A stretch of DNA of 64,000 bases from Micromonospora humi (GTDB taxonomy: Bacteria > Actinomycetota > Actinomycetes > Mycobacteriales > Micromonosporaceae), in assembly GCF_900090105.1 (NCBI RefSeq), contig NZ_FMDM01000001.1:310001-374000 (forward strand). Reading direction: 5' to 3'. Made by a program: the position numbers and the translations under genes. The notes below the pieces were generated by a model. It was given only the letters and a program-made list of their open reading frames with translations, was not told the origin of the DNA and did no database searches. This document shows positions 51,973 to 59,715 of this stretch, in pieces (position 1 is the stretch's first letter; the number at the start of each line of letters is the position of its first letter).

Positions 51973-52953
51973 GTGGCCCTCACCACGGCGCCCGGCCGGA
52001 CCTCCCGGACCGGACCGGTCGGCCCCCGCCCCACGCGGCGCGGGGCCGGCCGGGCCCGGTACGGCGAGGGCCTGGCGGGGTACGTCTTCCTCTCGCCCTG
52101 GCTCATCGGACTGATGGGCATCACGGCGCTCCCGATGCTGCTCTCGCTCTGGCTGAGCTTCACCGACTACGACATCCTCACCCCGCTGTCCGAGGTGCGG
52201 TGGGTCGGGCTGGCCAACTACGAGCGGATGTTCACCGCCGACCCGTCGTACTGGCACGCGGTGCGGGTCACGCTGACGTTCGCGCTGGTCGCCGTGCCGC
52301 TGAAGCTGGCCGCCGCGCTCGGCGTGGCGCTGCTGCTCAACCGCGCCTGGCGCGGCGTCGGGCTGTTCCGCGGCCTGTTCTACCTGCCGTCGCTGCTCGG
52401 CGGCAGCGTCGCGCTGGCCATCGTCTGGGTCAACATGTTCAACCGCGACGGCGCGTTCAACTCGTTCCTCGCCCTCTTCGGCGTCGAGGGGCTGCCCTGG
52501 GTCAGCGACCCGGACTGGGCCCTGCAGACGCTGATGGTGCTGGCGATCTGGCAGTTCGGCGCGCCCATGGTGATCTTCCTGGCCGGGCTCAAGCAGGTCC
52601 CGGTCGAGCTGTACGAGGCGGCGGCGGTGGACGGCGCCGGCGCCTGGCGGCGGTTCCGCGCGGTCACCCTGCCCATGCTCTCCCCGGTGATCTTCTTCAA
52701 CCTGGTGCTGGAGACGATCCACGGCTTCCAGGGCTTCACCGCCGCGTTCGTGCTCAGCAACGGCACCGGCGGCCCGGTCGACTCCACCCTGATGTACACG
52801 CTGAAGCTCTACATCTCCGGCTTCACCGACCTGGAGATGGGCTACGCCTCCGCGATGGCCTGGGTGTTCCTGCTCGCCATCGCGCTGGTCACCGCCGTGT
52901 TCTTCAGCACCGGCCGGTTCTGGGTGCACTACTCGGACGGAGACGACTCATGA
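51973..52953 (+). CDS. Sugar ABC transporter permease (MalF type)
   Basis: 326 residues from GTG. Six membrane spans (starting GYVFLSPWLIGLMGITALPML) and the conserved EAA loop with YEAAAVDGAGAWRRFRAVTLPMLSP (about 215-239), where the shared ATPase docks. It pairs with the next gene, whose ATG overlaps its stop. Standard length and arrangement for carbohydrate uptake transporter family 1. Confidence 0.94.
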   Translation: MALTTAPGRTSRTGPVGPRPTRRGAGRARYGEGLAGYVFLSPWLIGLMGITALPMLLSLWLSFTDYDILTPLSEVRWVGLANYERMFTADPSYWHAVRVTLTFALVAVPLKLAAALGVALLLNRAWRGVGLFRGLFYLPSLLGGSVALAIVWVNMFNRDGAFNSFLALFGVEGLPWVSDPDWALQTLMVLAIWQFGAPMVIFLAGLKQVPVELYEAAAVDGAGAWRRFRAVTLPMLSPVIFFNLVLETIHGFQGFTAAFVLSNGTGGPVDSTLMYTLKLYISGFTDLEMGYASAMAWVFLLAIALVTAVFFSTGRFWVHYSDGDDS

Positions 52954-53813
52954 CGGCCCTGACCGCCCGCCGGCGGCCGGGCAACCGGCAGGCGCTGCGC
53001 CTGCTGGTGCTCGTGGCGATCGTGGCGGTGGTGCTCTACCCGCTGGTCTGGATGCTCGGCACCTCGGTCAAGTCGCAGGCCGAGATCGTCAACAACATCG
53101 GCCTGCTGCCGGAGGACTTCACCCCCGGCAACTACGTCGAGGGCTGGACCAACTTCGACATCAGCTTCGGCCGGTTCTTCCTCAACAGCGCCATGGTCAG
53201 CCTGCTCACCGTGGTCGGCAACGCGGTGTCCTGCCTGCTGGCCGCGTACGCCCTCGGGCGGCTGCGGTTCCGGCTGCGCAAGGTCTGGTTCATCGTCATG
53301 ATCGGCACCCTGCTGCTGCCCGGGCACGTGCTGATCGTGCCGCAGTACATCCTGTTCCGCAGCCTCGGCCTGGTCGGTGGCGACTGGCCGTACCTGCCGC
53401 TGCTCATCCCGCACTTCCTCGCCACCGAGGCGTTCTTCGTCTTCCTGATGGTGCAGTTCATGCGGGGCATCCCGCGCGAGCTGGACGAGGCCGCCAAGAT
53501 CGACGGCGCCACCCCGTACGGCGTCTTCCGGCACGTGATCCTGCCGCTGAGCCGCCCCGCGCTGGTCACCACCGCGATCTTCTCGTTCATCTGGACCTGG
53601 AACGACTTCTTCCGGCAGCTGGTCTTCCTGTCCACCCTGGAGGACTACACCGTGCCGGTGGCGCTGACCCTGTTCATCGACTCGACCAGCCAGAGCGCGG
53701 TCGGCCCGATGTTCGCCATGTCGGTCCTGTCCCTGCTGCCGGTGTTCCTGTTCTTCCTCGCCTTCCAGCGGATGCTGGTCGAGGGCATCAACACCAGCGG
53801 GTTGAAGGGGTGA
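52950..53813 (+). CDS. Sugar ABC transporter permease (MalG type)
   Basis: 287 residues, coupled by ATGA. Six membrane spans and the EAA motif LDEAAKIDGATPYGVFRHVILPL (about 182-204). It forms the channel with the preceding permease. The C-terminus ends GINTSGLKG, typical of MalG-type permeases. The next gene overlaps its stop by 4 bases (GTGA). Confidence 0.94.
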   Translation: MTALTARRRPGNRQALRLLVLVAIVAVVLYPLVWMLGTSVKSQAEIVNNIGLLPEDFTPGNYVEGWTNFDISFGRFFLNSAMVSLLTVVGNAVSCLLAAYALGRLRFRLRKVWFIVMIGTLLLPGHVLIVPQYILFRSLGLVGGDWPYLPLLIPHFLATEAFFVFLMVQFMRGIPRELDEAAKIDGATPYGVFRHVILPLSRPALVTTAIFSFIWTWNDFFRQLVFLSTLEDYTVPVALTLFIDSTSQSAVGPMFAMSVLSLLPVFLFFLAFQRMLVEGINTSGLKG

Positions 53814-54418
53814 CCGCCGAGCGCCCCCGCCGGGACTGGCGGGACACCGTGGCCGAGGCGGCCGACCTGGCGCTGCTCGGCCTGGTCGTGGCGGTCGCCG
53901 CGCTGCCGCTGCTCACGCTCGCCCCGGCGGTCGCCACCGCCGCCGCCGCGCTGCACGACCGGTCGGTCACCGGCAGTTGGCCGCCGGCCCGGACCAGCCT
54001 GGCCCGGTTCGGCCGGGCGCTGCCGGCGGGCGCGGCGGTCAGCGCCGTCGCGCTCGCCGTCGCCGCGCTGCTCGCCGCCGACCTGCTCGCGCTGGCCACC
54101 GGCCGGGTGCCCGGCGGCGGGCCCGCGCTCGCGGTCACCGCCGTCGTGGTCGCGGCGGTGCTCGGGTACGCGGGCCTGGTCGCCGTCGCGGTCGGGCGCA
54201 CCGGTGGCCGGGGCTGGCGGTCCGCCGCCCGGCACACCGCCCGCACCTGCGCGCGGCATCCCGGCGCCTGGGCCGCCGCGGCCGGCGCCTGCGGCCTCGC
54301 CACGCTGCTCGCCGCGCTGGTCACCCCGGTCGCGGTGCCGATCCTCGGGGGGTACGCCCTGGCGGCCCTGCACGCGCTCGACGCCCGCCGCCGGTCCGCC
54401 GTGCCGGAGCCGTCATGA
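53810..54418 (+). CDS. YesL/DUF624-like membrane protein
   Basis: 202 residues, GTG start overlapping the permease stop. Four hydrophobic segments (LALLGLVVAVAALPLLTLAP, AVSAVALAVAALLAADLLAL, LAVTAVVVAAVLGYAGLVAVAV, LATLLAALVTPVAVPILGGYAL). The layout, PLLTLAPAVATAAAALH near the N-terminus and its place after ABC permeases match YesL-type DUF624 proteins, which accompany pectin and rhamnogalacturonan transporters in Gram-positives. Function is unproven; a helper in transport is supposed. Confidence 0.75.
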   Translation: MTAERPRRDWRDTVAEAADLALLGLVVAVAALPLLTLAPAVATAAAALHDRSVTGSWPPARTSLARFGRALPAGAAVSAVALAVAALLAADLLALATGRVPGGGPALAVTAVVVAAVLGYAGLVAVAVGRTGGRGWRSAARHTARTCARHPGAWAAAAGACGLATLLAALVTPVAVPILGGYALAALHALDARRRSAVPEPS

Positions 54419-55254
54419 CCGACGCGGAGCGGTTGACGGTGGCCGGCGTCGAGGTGGCCCGCTACGTCCTCCGGCCGGACCTGGAGCCCCGGCACGGGCC
54501 CCGGCCCTACCTGCACCCGGTGCGGACCCGCGCCGGCACCCCGGTCACCGACGCGCTTCCCGCCGACCACGTCTGGCACCTCGGCGCGTCGCTGGCCGTG
54601 CCGGACGTCGACGGCGCGAACCTCTGGGGCGGACGCACCTACGTGCGCGGCGGCGGCTACACCTGGCGCGACGACCACGGCGTCGTCGCGCACACCGGCT
54701 GGCGGGAGCGGGCCGCCGACCGGCTCGACCACGACCTGGCGTGGCGGGACCGGGCCGGCCGGCCGCTGCTGCGCGAGCACCGCCGGCTCACCGCCGCCCC
54801 GGCCGGCGACGACGCCTGGTGGCTGACGGTGTCCAGCACGCTCACCTCCGCCACCGGCGCCGACGTCCACCTGGGCAGTCCCGGCACCAACGGCCGTCCC
54901 GGCGGAGCCGGCTACGGCGGCTTCTTCTGGCGGGCGGTCACCGACGCCGAACCCGACGTCTTCACCGGCGAGGCGTCCGGCGAGGAGGCGGTCAACGGTT
55001 CCGCCGCGCCGTGGCTGGCGCTCGTCGGCACCGCACCCGGCGGCGGCTCGTACACGCTGGTCTTCACCGGCCTCGGGCCGGGCGACAGGTGGTTCGTCCG
55101 CACCGCCATGTACCCGGGCGTCTGCGTCGCGTACGCCTTCGACCGGCCGGCGGTGGTCGCCGCCGGCACGCCCCGCCGCAACCGGCACCGGGTGCTGGTG
55201 GTCGACGGCCACCTCGACCCGGCCGCCGTCCCGGCGCGGCTGGTGTCGCCGTGA
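54415..55254 (+). CDS. PmoA-like (DUF6807) protein
   Basis: 279 residues, ATGA overlap with the gene before. VRTRAGTPVTDALPADHVWHLGASLAVPDVDGANLWGG and LHPVR are characteristic of the PmoA/DUF6807 family, in which PDH..H..L motifs recur (DHVWHLG, HTGWRERAADRL). Members are beta-rich cytoplasmic proteins in sugar-use loci of actinomycetes and Bacteroidetes; the name derives from a weak link to methane monooxygenase and does not imply that activity. A role on a sugar or sugar acid is inferred from the operon. Confidence 0.8.
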   Translation: MTDAERLTVAGVEVARYVLRPDLEPRHGPRPYLHPVRTRAGTPVTDALPADHVWHLGASLAVPDVDGANLWGGRTYVRGGGYTWRDDHGVVAHTGWRERAADRLDHDLAWRDRAGRPLLREHRRLTAAPAGDDAWWLTVSSTLTSATGADVHLGSPGTNGRPGGAGYGGFFWRAVTDAEPDVFTGEASGEEAVNGSAAPWLALVGTAPGGGSYTLVFTGLGPGDRWFVRTAMYPGVCVAYAFDRPAVVAAGTPRRNRHRVLVVDGHLDPAAVPARLVSP

Positions 55255-56234
55255 GCGGGCCGGAGGTCGCCTGCGTGGGGGAGACCATGGTGGTGCTCAC
55301 CCCCGACGACGGCGGACCGCTGCAACACGCCGCCCGGCTCCTGGTCTCCGTCGGCGGGGCCGAGTCGAACGTGGCGATGGGACTGGCCCGGCTCGGGCAC
55401 CGGGCCACCTGGGTCAGCCGGGTCGGCGACGACCCGTTCGGTCGCCGGGTGGTCGCCGAGGTCGCCGCCGCCGGGGTGGACGTCGACCTGGTCACCGTCG
55501 ACCCGGCCGCGCCGACCGGCGTCTACCTCAAGGATCCCGGCCCGGCCGGCACCCGGGTCCACTACCACCGGGCCGGGTCGGCGGCGAGCCGCCTCGGCGC
55601 GGCGGACCTCGCCGACGCGCGGCTGGCCGGGGTGCGGCTGCTGCACCTGTCCGGGATCACCGCCGCGCTCTCCGACACCTGCCGGGACCTGCTCGCGCAC
55701 GCGCTCGCCGGGCGGGCGGCACCGGGCGCCCGGGTCACCTTCGACGTGAACCACCGCCCGGCGCTCTGGCCCGCCGACCGGGCCGGGCCGATGCTGCGGG
55801 AGCTGGCCGACCGCGCCGACGTGGTGCTCGTCGGGCAGGACGAGGCCGACACGCTGTGGGGTGCCGCCGACCCGGTCGCCGTGCGCGACCTGCTGCCCGG
55901 GCCGGAGCTGGTGGTGGTCAAGGACGGGGCGGTCGGCGCTACCGCGCTGGCGCGTACCGGGCCGGCGGTCTTCGTACCGGCGTTGCCGGTGGACGTGGTG
56001 GAGCCGGTCGGCGCCGGGGACGCGTTCGCCGCCGGCTTCCTCGCCGGGCTGCTGCGTCGGGTCGACCTGAGATCCTGTCTGCGCCTGGGCCACCTGACCG
56101 CGGCGCCGGTGCTGGCCGCGCCGGGCGACAACGCGCCACCGCCGGACCCGGCGCGGATCGCCCGGGCGCTGGCGCTGACCGACCGGGAGTGGGCGGCGCC
56201 GGCACGGCGCCACGACGGAGGGAGCGGCACATGA
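55251..56234 (+). CDS. kdgK: PfkB-family sugar kinase, probable 2-keto-3-deoxygluconate kinase
   Basis: 327 residues from GTG, coupled by GTGA. PfkB/ribokinase signatures: VSVGGAESNVAMGLARLG (about 30-47) and VEPVGAGDAFAAGFLAGLL (about 250-268) with the catalytic Asp of GAGD. The substrate assignment rests on context: the next gene, overlapping by 4 bases, encodes a KDPG aldolase, and the locus makes 2-keto-3-deoxygluconate. It would phosphorylate KDG to KDPG with ATP. Confidence 0.9.
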   Translation: MSGPEVACVGETMVVLTPDDGGPLQHAARLLVSVGGAESNVAMGLARLGHRATWVSRVGDDPFGRRVVAEVAAAGVDVDLVTVDPAAPTGVYLKDPGPAGTRVHYHRAGSAASRLGAADLADARLAGVRLLHLSGITAALSDTCRDLLAHALAGRAAPGARVTFDVNHRPALWPADRAGPMLRELADRADVVLVGQDEADTLWGAADPVAVRDLLPGPELVVVKDGAVGATALARTGPAVFVPALPVDVVEPVGAGDAFAAGFLAGLLRRVDLRSCLRLGHLTAAPVLAAPGDNAPPPDPARIARALALTDREWAAPARRHDGGSGT

Positions 56235-56845
56235 CCGGGCACGACTTCGCACCGCTGTTCGGCGACGCGCGGGTGATGGTGATCCTGCGCGACCTGCCGC
56301 CGGAGGAGACGGTCCGGCTCGCGGAGCTGGCCTGGGACCTCGGCATCGACGTGGTGGAGGTGCCCATCCGTACGCCGGGGGCGGTGCCCGCGCTGCGTGC
56401 CGCCGCCACGGCCGGGCGGCGCCGGGACCGGCTCGTCGGCGCCGGCACGGTCCGCACCCCGGCCCAGGTCCGCCAGGCGGTCGGCGCCGGCGCGGCGTTC
56501 ACCGTCGCGCCCGGCCTGGACCTGGCCGTCGCCGACGCGGCGCACAGCTACGGCATCCCGCACCTGCCCGGCGTGGCCACCCCCACCGAGGCGCAGCAGG
56601 CGCTCGACCACGGCCTGGTCTGGCTCAAGGCGTTCCCGGCGGTCAGCCTCGGCCCGGCCTGGTTCCGGGCGGTCGCCGGGCCGCTGCCGGAGGCCCGGTT
56701 CGTGGCCACCGGCGGCATCGACGCCGGCAACGCGGGGGACTTCCTGGCCGCCGGCGTGCGGGTGGTGGCGGTCGGCTCGGCGCTCACCGACTCCGCCCAA
56801 CTCCCGCGTCTGGCCGAACTCGCCGGTGGCCGCCCGGTCAGGTGA
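56231..56845 (+). CDS. eda: KDPG/KHG-type aldolase
   Basis: 204 residues, ATG overlapping the kinase stop. Class I aldolase of the KDPG family: VVEVPIRTPGAVPALR (Glu general base near 40), LVGAGTVRTPAQV, and the Schiff-base Lys in WLKAFPA (about 131-137), then ATGGIDAGNAGDFLAAG (phosphate loop). It splits KDPG to pyruvate and glyceraldehyde-3-phosphate, completing the uronate route. The 3' end overlaps the convergent membrane protein gene by 8 bases. Confidence 0.94.
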   Translation: MTGHDFAPLFGDARVMVILRDLPPEETVRLAELAWDLGIDVVEVPIRTPGAVPALRAAATAGRRRDRLVGAGTVRTPAQVRQAVGAGAAFTVAPGLDLAVADAAHSYGIPHLPGVATPTEAQQALDHGLVWLKAFPAVSLGPAWFRAVAGPLPEARFVATGGIDAGNAGDFLAAGVRVVAVGSALTDSAQLPRLAELAGGRPVR

Positions 56846-57602
56846 CCGTGCGGCCGGACGTGGTCGCCGTGGTGCGCACCGCCTTGACGATCGCCGGGAT
56901 CGACCCGACCAGCAGCACCAGCGCCCAGATCAACGCCACCACGGCGAAGACCACCGCGCCGAGGTCGTCGAGGATGCTGACCAGGATCACCGGCAGCAGG
57001 CCGTGCAGGAACTGGAGCACCACCGTGCACAGCAGCGTCGTCAGCGCCAGCAGCACCAGCCCCTTGTTGCGCGCGAAACGCGGCTGGGCGGCCAGGAGCA
57101 GCCCGGCCCAGACCAGCTTGAGCAGCAGCGCCAGCCCGAGCAGCACGGCCGCGTCGTCGACCGGGAAGAACCCCCACACCGCCAGGTAGGCGAGCGTGCC
57201 GAACGGCGGCGCCAGGAACAGCGACACCATCACGGTCAGCTCGACGAACGCGACGATCAGCAGGACCAGCGACACCAGCAGCAGCACGATCGAGAAGACC
57301 AGCGTGGCCACGCCCTGCACCCGGCCCTGCACCCGGTCGGGCAGCACCAGACTCAACGCGAACAGCCCGGTGGTCCAGAGCGCCACCACGTCGATCAGCG
57401 CCAGGTAACCGGTGCCCCGCCCGGACGGCTCGGCCACCGCGCCCACGTCGCCCAGCTCCACGCCGAGCTGCCCGGCGCTGCCGCGCAGCGCGGAGCCCGC
57501 GTCACCGCCGCCGGTCAGCGCCGCCGCGCCCACCTCCACGGCGACCACCAGCGCGATCGCGAACAACGCCAGCAGCAGGAACGGTTTCCGCAGCTCACCC
57601 AT
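56838..57602 (-). CDS. Polytopic membrane protein at the end of the phage-tail-like cluster
   Basis: 254 residues with about seven hydrophobic segments: FLLLALFAIALVVAVEVGAA at the N-terminus, LIDVVALWTTGLFALSLVL, ATLVFSIVLLLVSLVLLIVAF, TVMVSLFLAPPFGTLAYLAVW, AVLLGLALLLKLVWAGLLLA, LVLLALTTLLCTVVLQFL, VVFAVVALIWALVLLVG. No enzymatic motif; family not recognised. It is 27 bases downstream of a run of overlapped genes of the contractile tail-like cluster, so it is probably part of that operon, perhaps anchoring or releasing particles at the membrane. Confidence 0.82.
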   Translation of the reverse strand: MGELRKPFLLLALFAIALVVAVEVGAAALTGGGDAGSALRGSAGQLGVELGDVGAVAEPSGRGTGYLALIDVVALWTTGLFALSLVLPDRVQGRVQGVATLVFSIVLLLVSLVLLIVAFVELTVMVSLFLAPPFGTLAYLAVWGFFPVDDAAVLLGLALLLKLVWAGLLLAAQPRFARNKGLVLLALTTLLCTVVLQFLHGLLPVILVSILDDLGAVVFAVVALIWALVLLVGSIPAIVKAVRTTATTSGRTVT

Positions 57603-57629
57603 GTCGCGCCTCCGCGTCGGCGGGCCCGG

Positions 57630-58106
57630 TCAGGACCGGGCGACAGTGACCGTGCACCCGCCACCTCCCGGGCACCGCAGGACCACCTCGGTCTCCCGGT
57701 CCACCGCCACCTTCGCCACCGTCGCGCCGTCCGGCCCGGCGGTGACCTCGTCGGTGACCGTGACGTCCGCGTCGCCGGGGGCGCGGGCCGTCACCTCGAA
57801 CGGCGTCACGCCGCGCAGCACCAGCGTGCGCAGCGCGCCCGGGTCGGCGACCCGCAGCCGGCAGGTGGCCCCGAAGCCGACCACCACCCCGTCGGCGGTG
57901 GTGGTCGGCGCGGCGGCCGGCGGCACGCACGCCACGGTCACCGTCGCCGGGTCCACCGCCCCGGCGCCGCGCCCGAGCCGGGCCAGCGGGCCCGGCCCGG
58001 CCGCCGGGTCGCCCGGGTCGTCGCGCCGCCCGGCCACCGCCACCACCCAGAGCACCACCAGCAGCACGGCCAGCGCGATCAGCAGCACCTTCTGCCGGCC
58101 GCTCAC
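57630..58106 (-). CDS. Small membrane-anchored hypothetical protein of the tail-like cluster
   Basis: 158 residues from GTG at 58106, overlapping the upstream stop (GTGA). One N-terminal membrane span (KVLLIALAVLLVVLWVVAVAG), a short polar linker, then a beta-rich extracytoplasmic domain (VTVACVPPAAAP to the end) with three cysteines, two near the C-terminus (LRCPGGGGCTVTV). Family not recognised. Coupling to the next two genes suggests a surface accessory function for the particle. Confidence 0.78.
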   Translation of the reverse strand: MSGRQKVLLIALAVLLVVLWVVAVAGRRDDPGDPAAGPGPLARLGRGAGAVDPATVTVACVPPAAAPTTTADGVVVGFGATCRLRVADPGALRTLVLRGVTPFEVTARAPGDADVTVTDEVTAGPDGATVAKVAVDRETEVVLRCPGGGGCTVTVARS

Positions 58107-59023
58107 GGTTGGCCGACCGGGGTGAACCGGACCAGGTCCACCCCGGCGAAGTAGGAGTCGGTGCCCTGGGTCTTGCTCACCGCCACCAACGTCAGCTCGT
58201 GCGCGCCCCGGGCCAGCTCCAGCGTGGCCACCGCCGCCTCGTCGGTGATGGCCACGGTCGGGCTGAAGCCGAAGAACGTGTCGCCGACCTGCCTGCCGTC
58301 GACCAGCCAGATGGTGTTCGCGTAGTCGGGCGCGGTGGTGCGCACGGTGGCGAACCGCCAGGTGCCGTCCGCCGGCAGGTCCACCCGCACGGTCACCCGG
58401 TCGCCGACCGCCTTGCCGAGGAAGAAGAGCTGCTTGTCGCCGGACCAGGCCACGCCGCAGCAGTTGTCCTGCGCCACCACCTCCGCCTTGGCGGCGGTCT
58501 TCGAGGTGACCTCGGCGCCGGCGACGAGCGTCTCCGCCTCCACCGACACCGGCCGGGCCTGCGGCGTCGGCGGAGCGTCCGGCCCGCGGGTCACCAGCCA
58601 CACCACCACGCCGGTCACCACCAGCAGCAGCACCGCCGCAGCGGCCAGCCACGGCCACGGCGAACGCTTCGGCGCCACCACCGCCCGCACGTCGTAGGTC
58701 ACCCGGCCGCTGGAGCGGGAACTCTCCTCCGGGGCGGTGTTCGCCGAGTACGCGAACCCGGTCATGTCGTAGCGCCGGGGTGGGGTGCCGGCCGGCACGG
58801 CGAGCCGGACCAGGACCGACACCGAGCCCTGCCCGGGCACCACCCGCTGCGGCTCGGCCACCGTGAACCAGGCGCGTTGGCTGCCCTCGCCCGGTGCGAC
58901 GTCGAACACCACGGTGTCCGGGGCCGCACCCGGGTTCGACACGGTGAAGGTCAGCTCGCCGGCGTTGCGGGCGTCCAGGGTGAACTGCTCGGCGGCGGCG
59001 ACGACGGTCCATTCGGTGGTCAT
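58103..59023 (-). CDS. Membrane protein with carbohydrate-binding-like C-terminal domain
   Basis: 306 residues. Residues 1-115 are an immunoglobulin-like beta domain (FTLDARNAGELTFTVSNPGAAPDTVVFDV). One membrane span follows (WPWLAAAAVLLLVVTGVVVWLV, about 122-143), then a beta-sandwich (about 160-300) with VSVEAETL, GDRVTVRVDLPADGTWRFATV, IWLVDGRQVGD and LELARGAHELTLV, a pattern like CBM6/CBM35 or discoidin-type sugar-binding modules. An unusual inside/outside pair of beta domains. Coupled by overlaps on both sides within the tail-like cluster; surface attachment or target binding is inferred. Confidence 0.8.
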   Translation of the reverse strand: MTTEWTVVAAAEQFTLDARNAGELTFTVSNPGAAPDTVVFDVAPGEGSQRAWFTVAEPQRVVPGQGSVSVLVRLAVPAGTPPRRYDMTGFAYSANTAPEESSRSSGRVTYDVRAVVAPKRSPWPWLAAAAVLLLVVTGVVVWLVTRGPDAPPTPQARPVSVEAETLVAGAEVTSKTAAKAEVVAQDNCCGVAWSGDKQLFFLGKAVGDRVTVRVDLPADGTWRFATVRTTAPDYANTIWLVDGRQVGDTFFGFSPTVAITDEAAVATLELARGAHELTLVAVSKTQGTDSYFAGVDLVRFTPVGQP

Positions 59024-59715
59024 GACGGCTCCTCGGGCGGATGGTGGGGCGGGGGTGCGGGCACGTGCGCCCGGCCGACCGCCCGCACCGGCTCGGCCGG
59101 GGGCGGCACCGGCTCGGCCGGCGGCGGCGTCGGGTCGGCCGGCGGCGGCGTCGGGTCGGCGGGAAGTGGCGTCGGCTCGGTCGGCGGCGGGGGATCGGGG
59201 GGCGGGTCGGCGTCGGCGGTGACCACCTCGACGGTGACCGCGGCCGGCTTCTCCGCCTCGACGATCCGGGCGACCAGCGCCAGCCGGTCCACGGCGGCCG
59301 GCGGCACGCGCACCACCAGGTGGAACGGTCGATCGGCCGGCTCGTCCAGCACGAACCCGGTCACCCCGGTGGCCAGCTCCAGCGCGGTGCGCATCCCGTA
59401 CGGCGTGCCCCGCCAGCGGGCCAGCAGCGCGCCGTGCGCGACCAGGTCACGCAGCCGGCCCAACGGCAGCGGCAGCGGGGCGTCCGTGCGCGGCGCGGCC
59501 ACCACGTGATCCATCGCCACCCAGCGGGTCAGGTACGCCACGAACCCGTCCGGCGTCCGGTACGGCCCGAACAGCGCGTCGACGTCGGCGAGCACCGCCT
59601 CGTCCGGGGCGTGCAGCGCCTCCATCACGTCCAGCAGCGCGCCCAGCACGCTGCCCGGGCCGGCGGCCCGCTGGTACGCGGCCGGCAGCAGCCGCTCAAT
59701 CGCCGTTCGGCGCAT
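59020..59715 (-). CDS. Phage tail protein I-like baseplate protein
   Basis: 231 residues from ATG at 59715, inside the end of the baseplate J gene by 20 bases. The first 150 residues fit the tail protein (tail I/P2 GpI, Afp12-like) type: LPAAYQRAAGPGSVLGALLDVMEALH, LFGPYRTPDGFVAYLTRWVAMD, RLRDLVAHGALLARWRGTPYGMRTALELATGVTGF, then a small beta domain ending VEVVTADAD. The last 60 residues are Pro-rich heptapeptide repeats encoded by a 21-base tandem repeat. In contractile particles it links baseplate wedge to tail fibres. Confidence 0.85.
   Translation of the reverse strand: MRRTAIERLLPAAYQRAAGPGSVLGALLDVMEALHAPDEAVLADVDALFGPYRTPDGFVAYLTRWVAMDHVVAAPRTDAPLPLPLGRLRDLVAHGALLARWRGTPYGMRTALELATGVTGFVLDEPADRPFHLVVRVPPAAVDRLALVARIVEAEKPAAVTVEVVTADADPPPDPPPPTEPTPLPADPTPPPADPTPPPAEPVPPPAEPVRAVGRAHVPAPPPHHPPEEPS
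59086..59190 (-). repeat. 21-base tandem repeat, five copies
   Basis: Five imperfect 21-base units encode heptads of the PPPADPT/PPPAEPV type in the C-terminus of the tail I-like protein. In-frame, so copy number can change length without breaking the gene. Confidence 0.85.
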
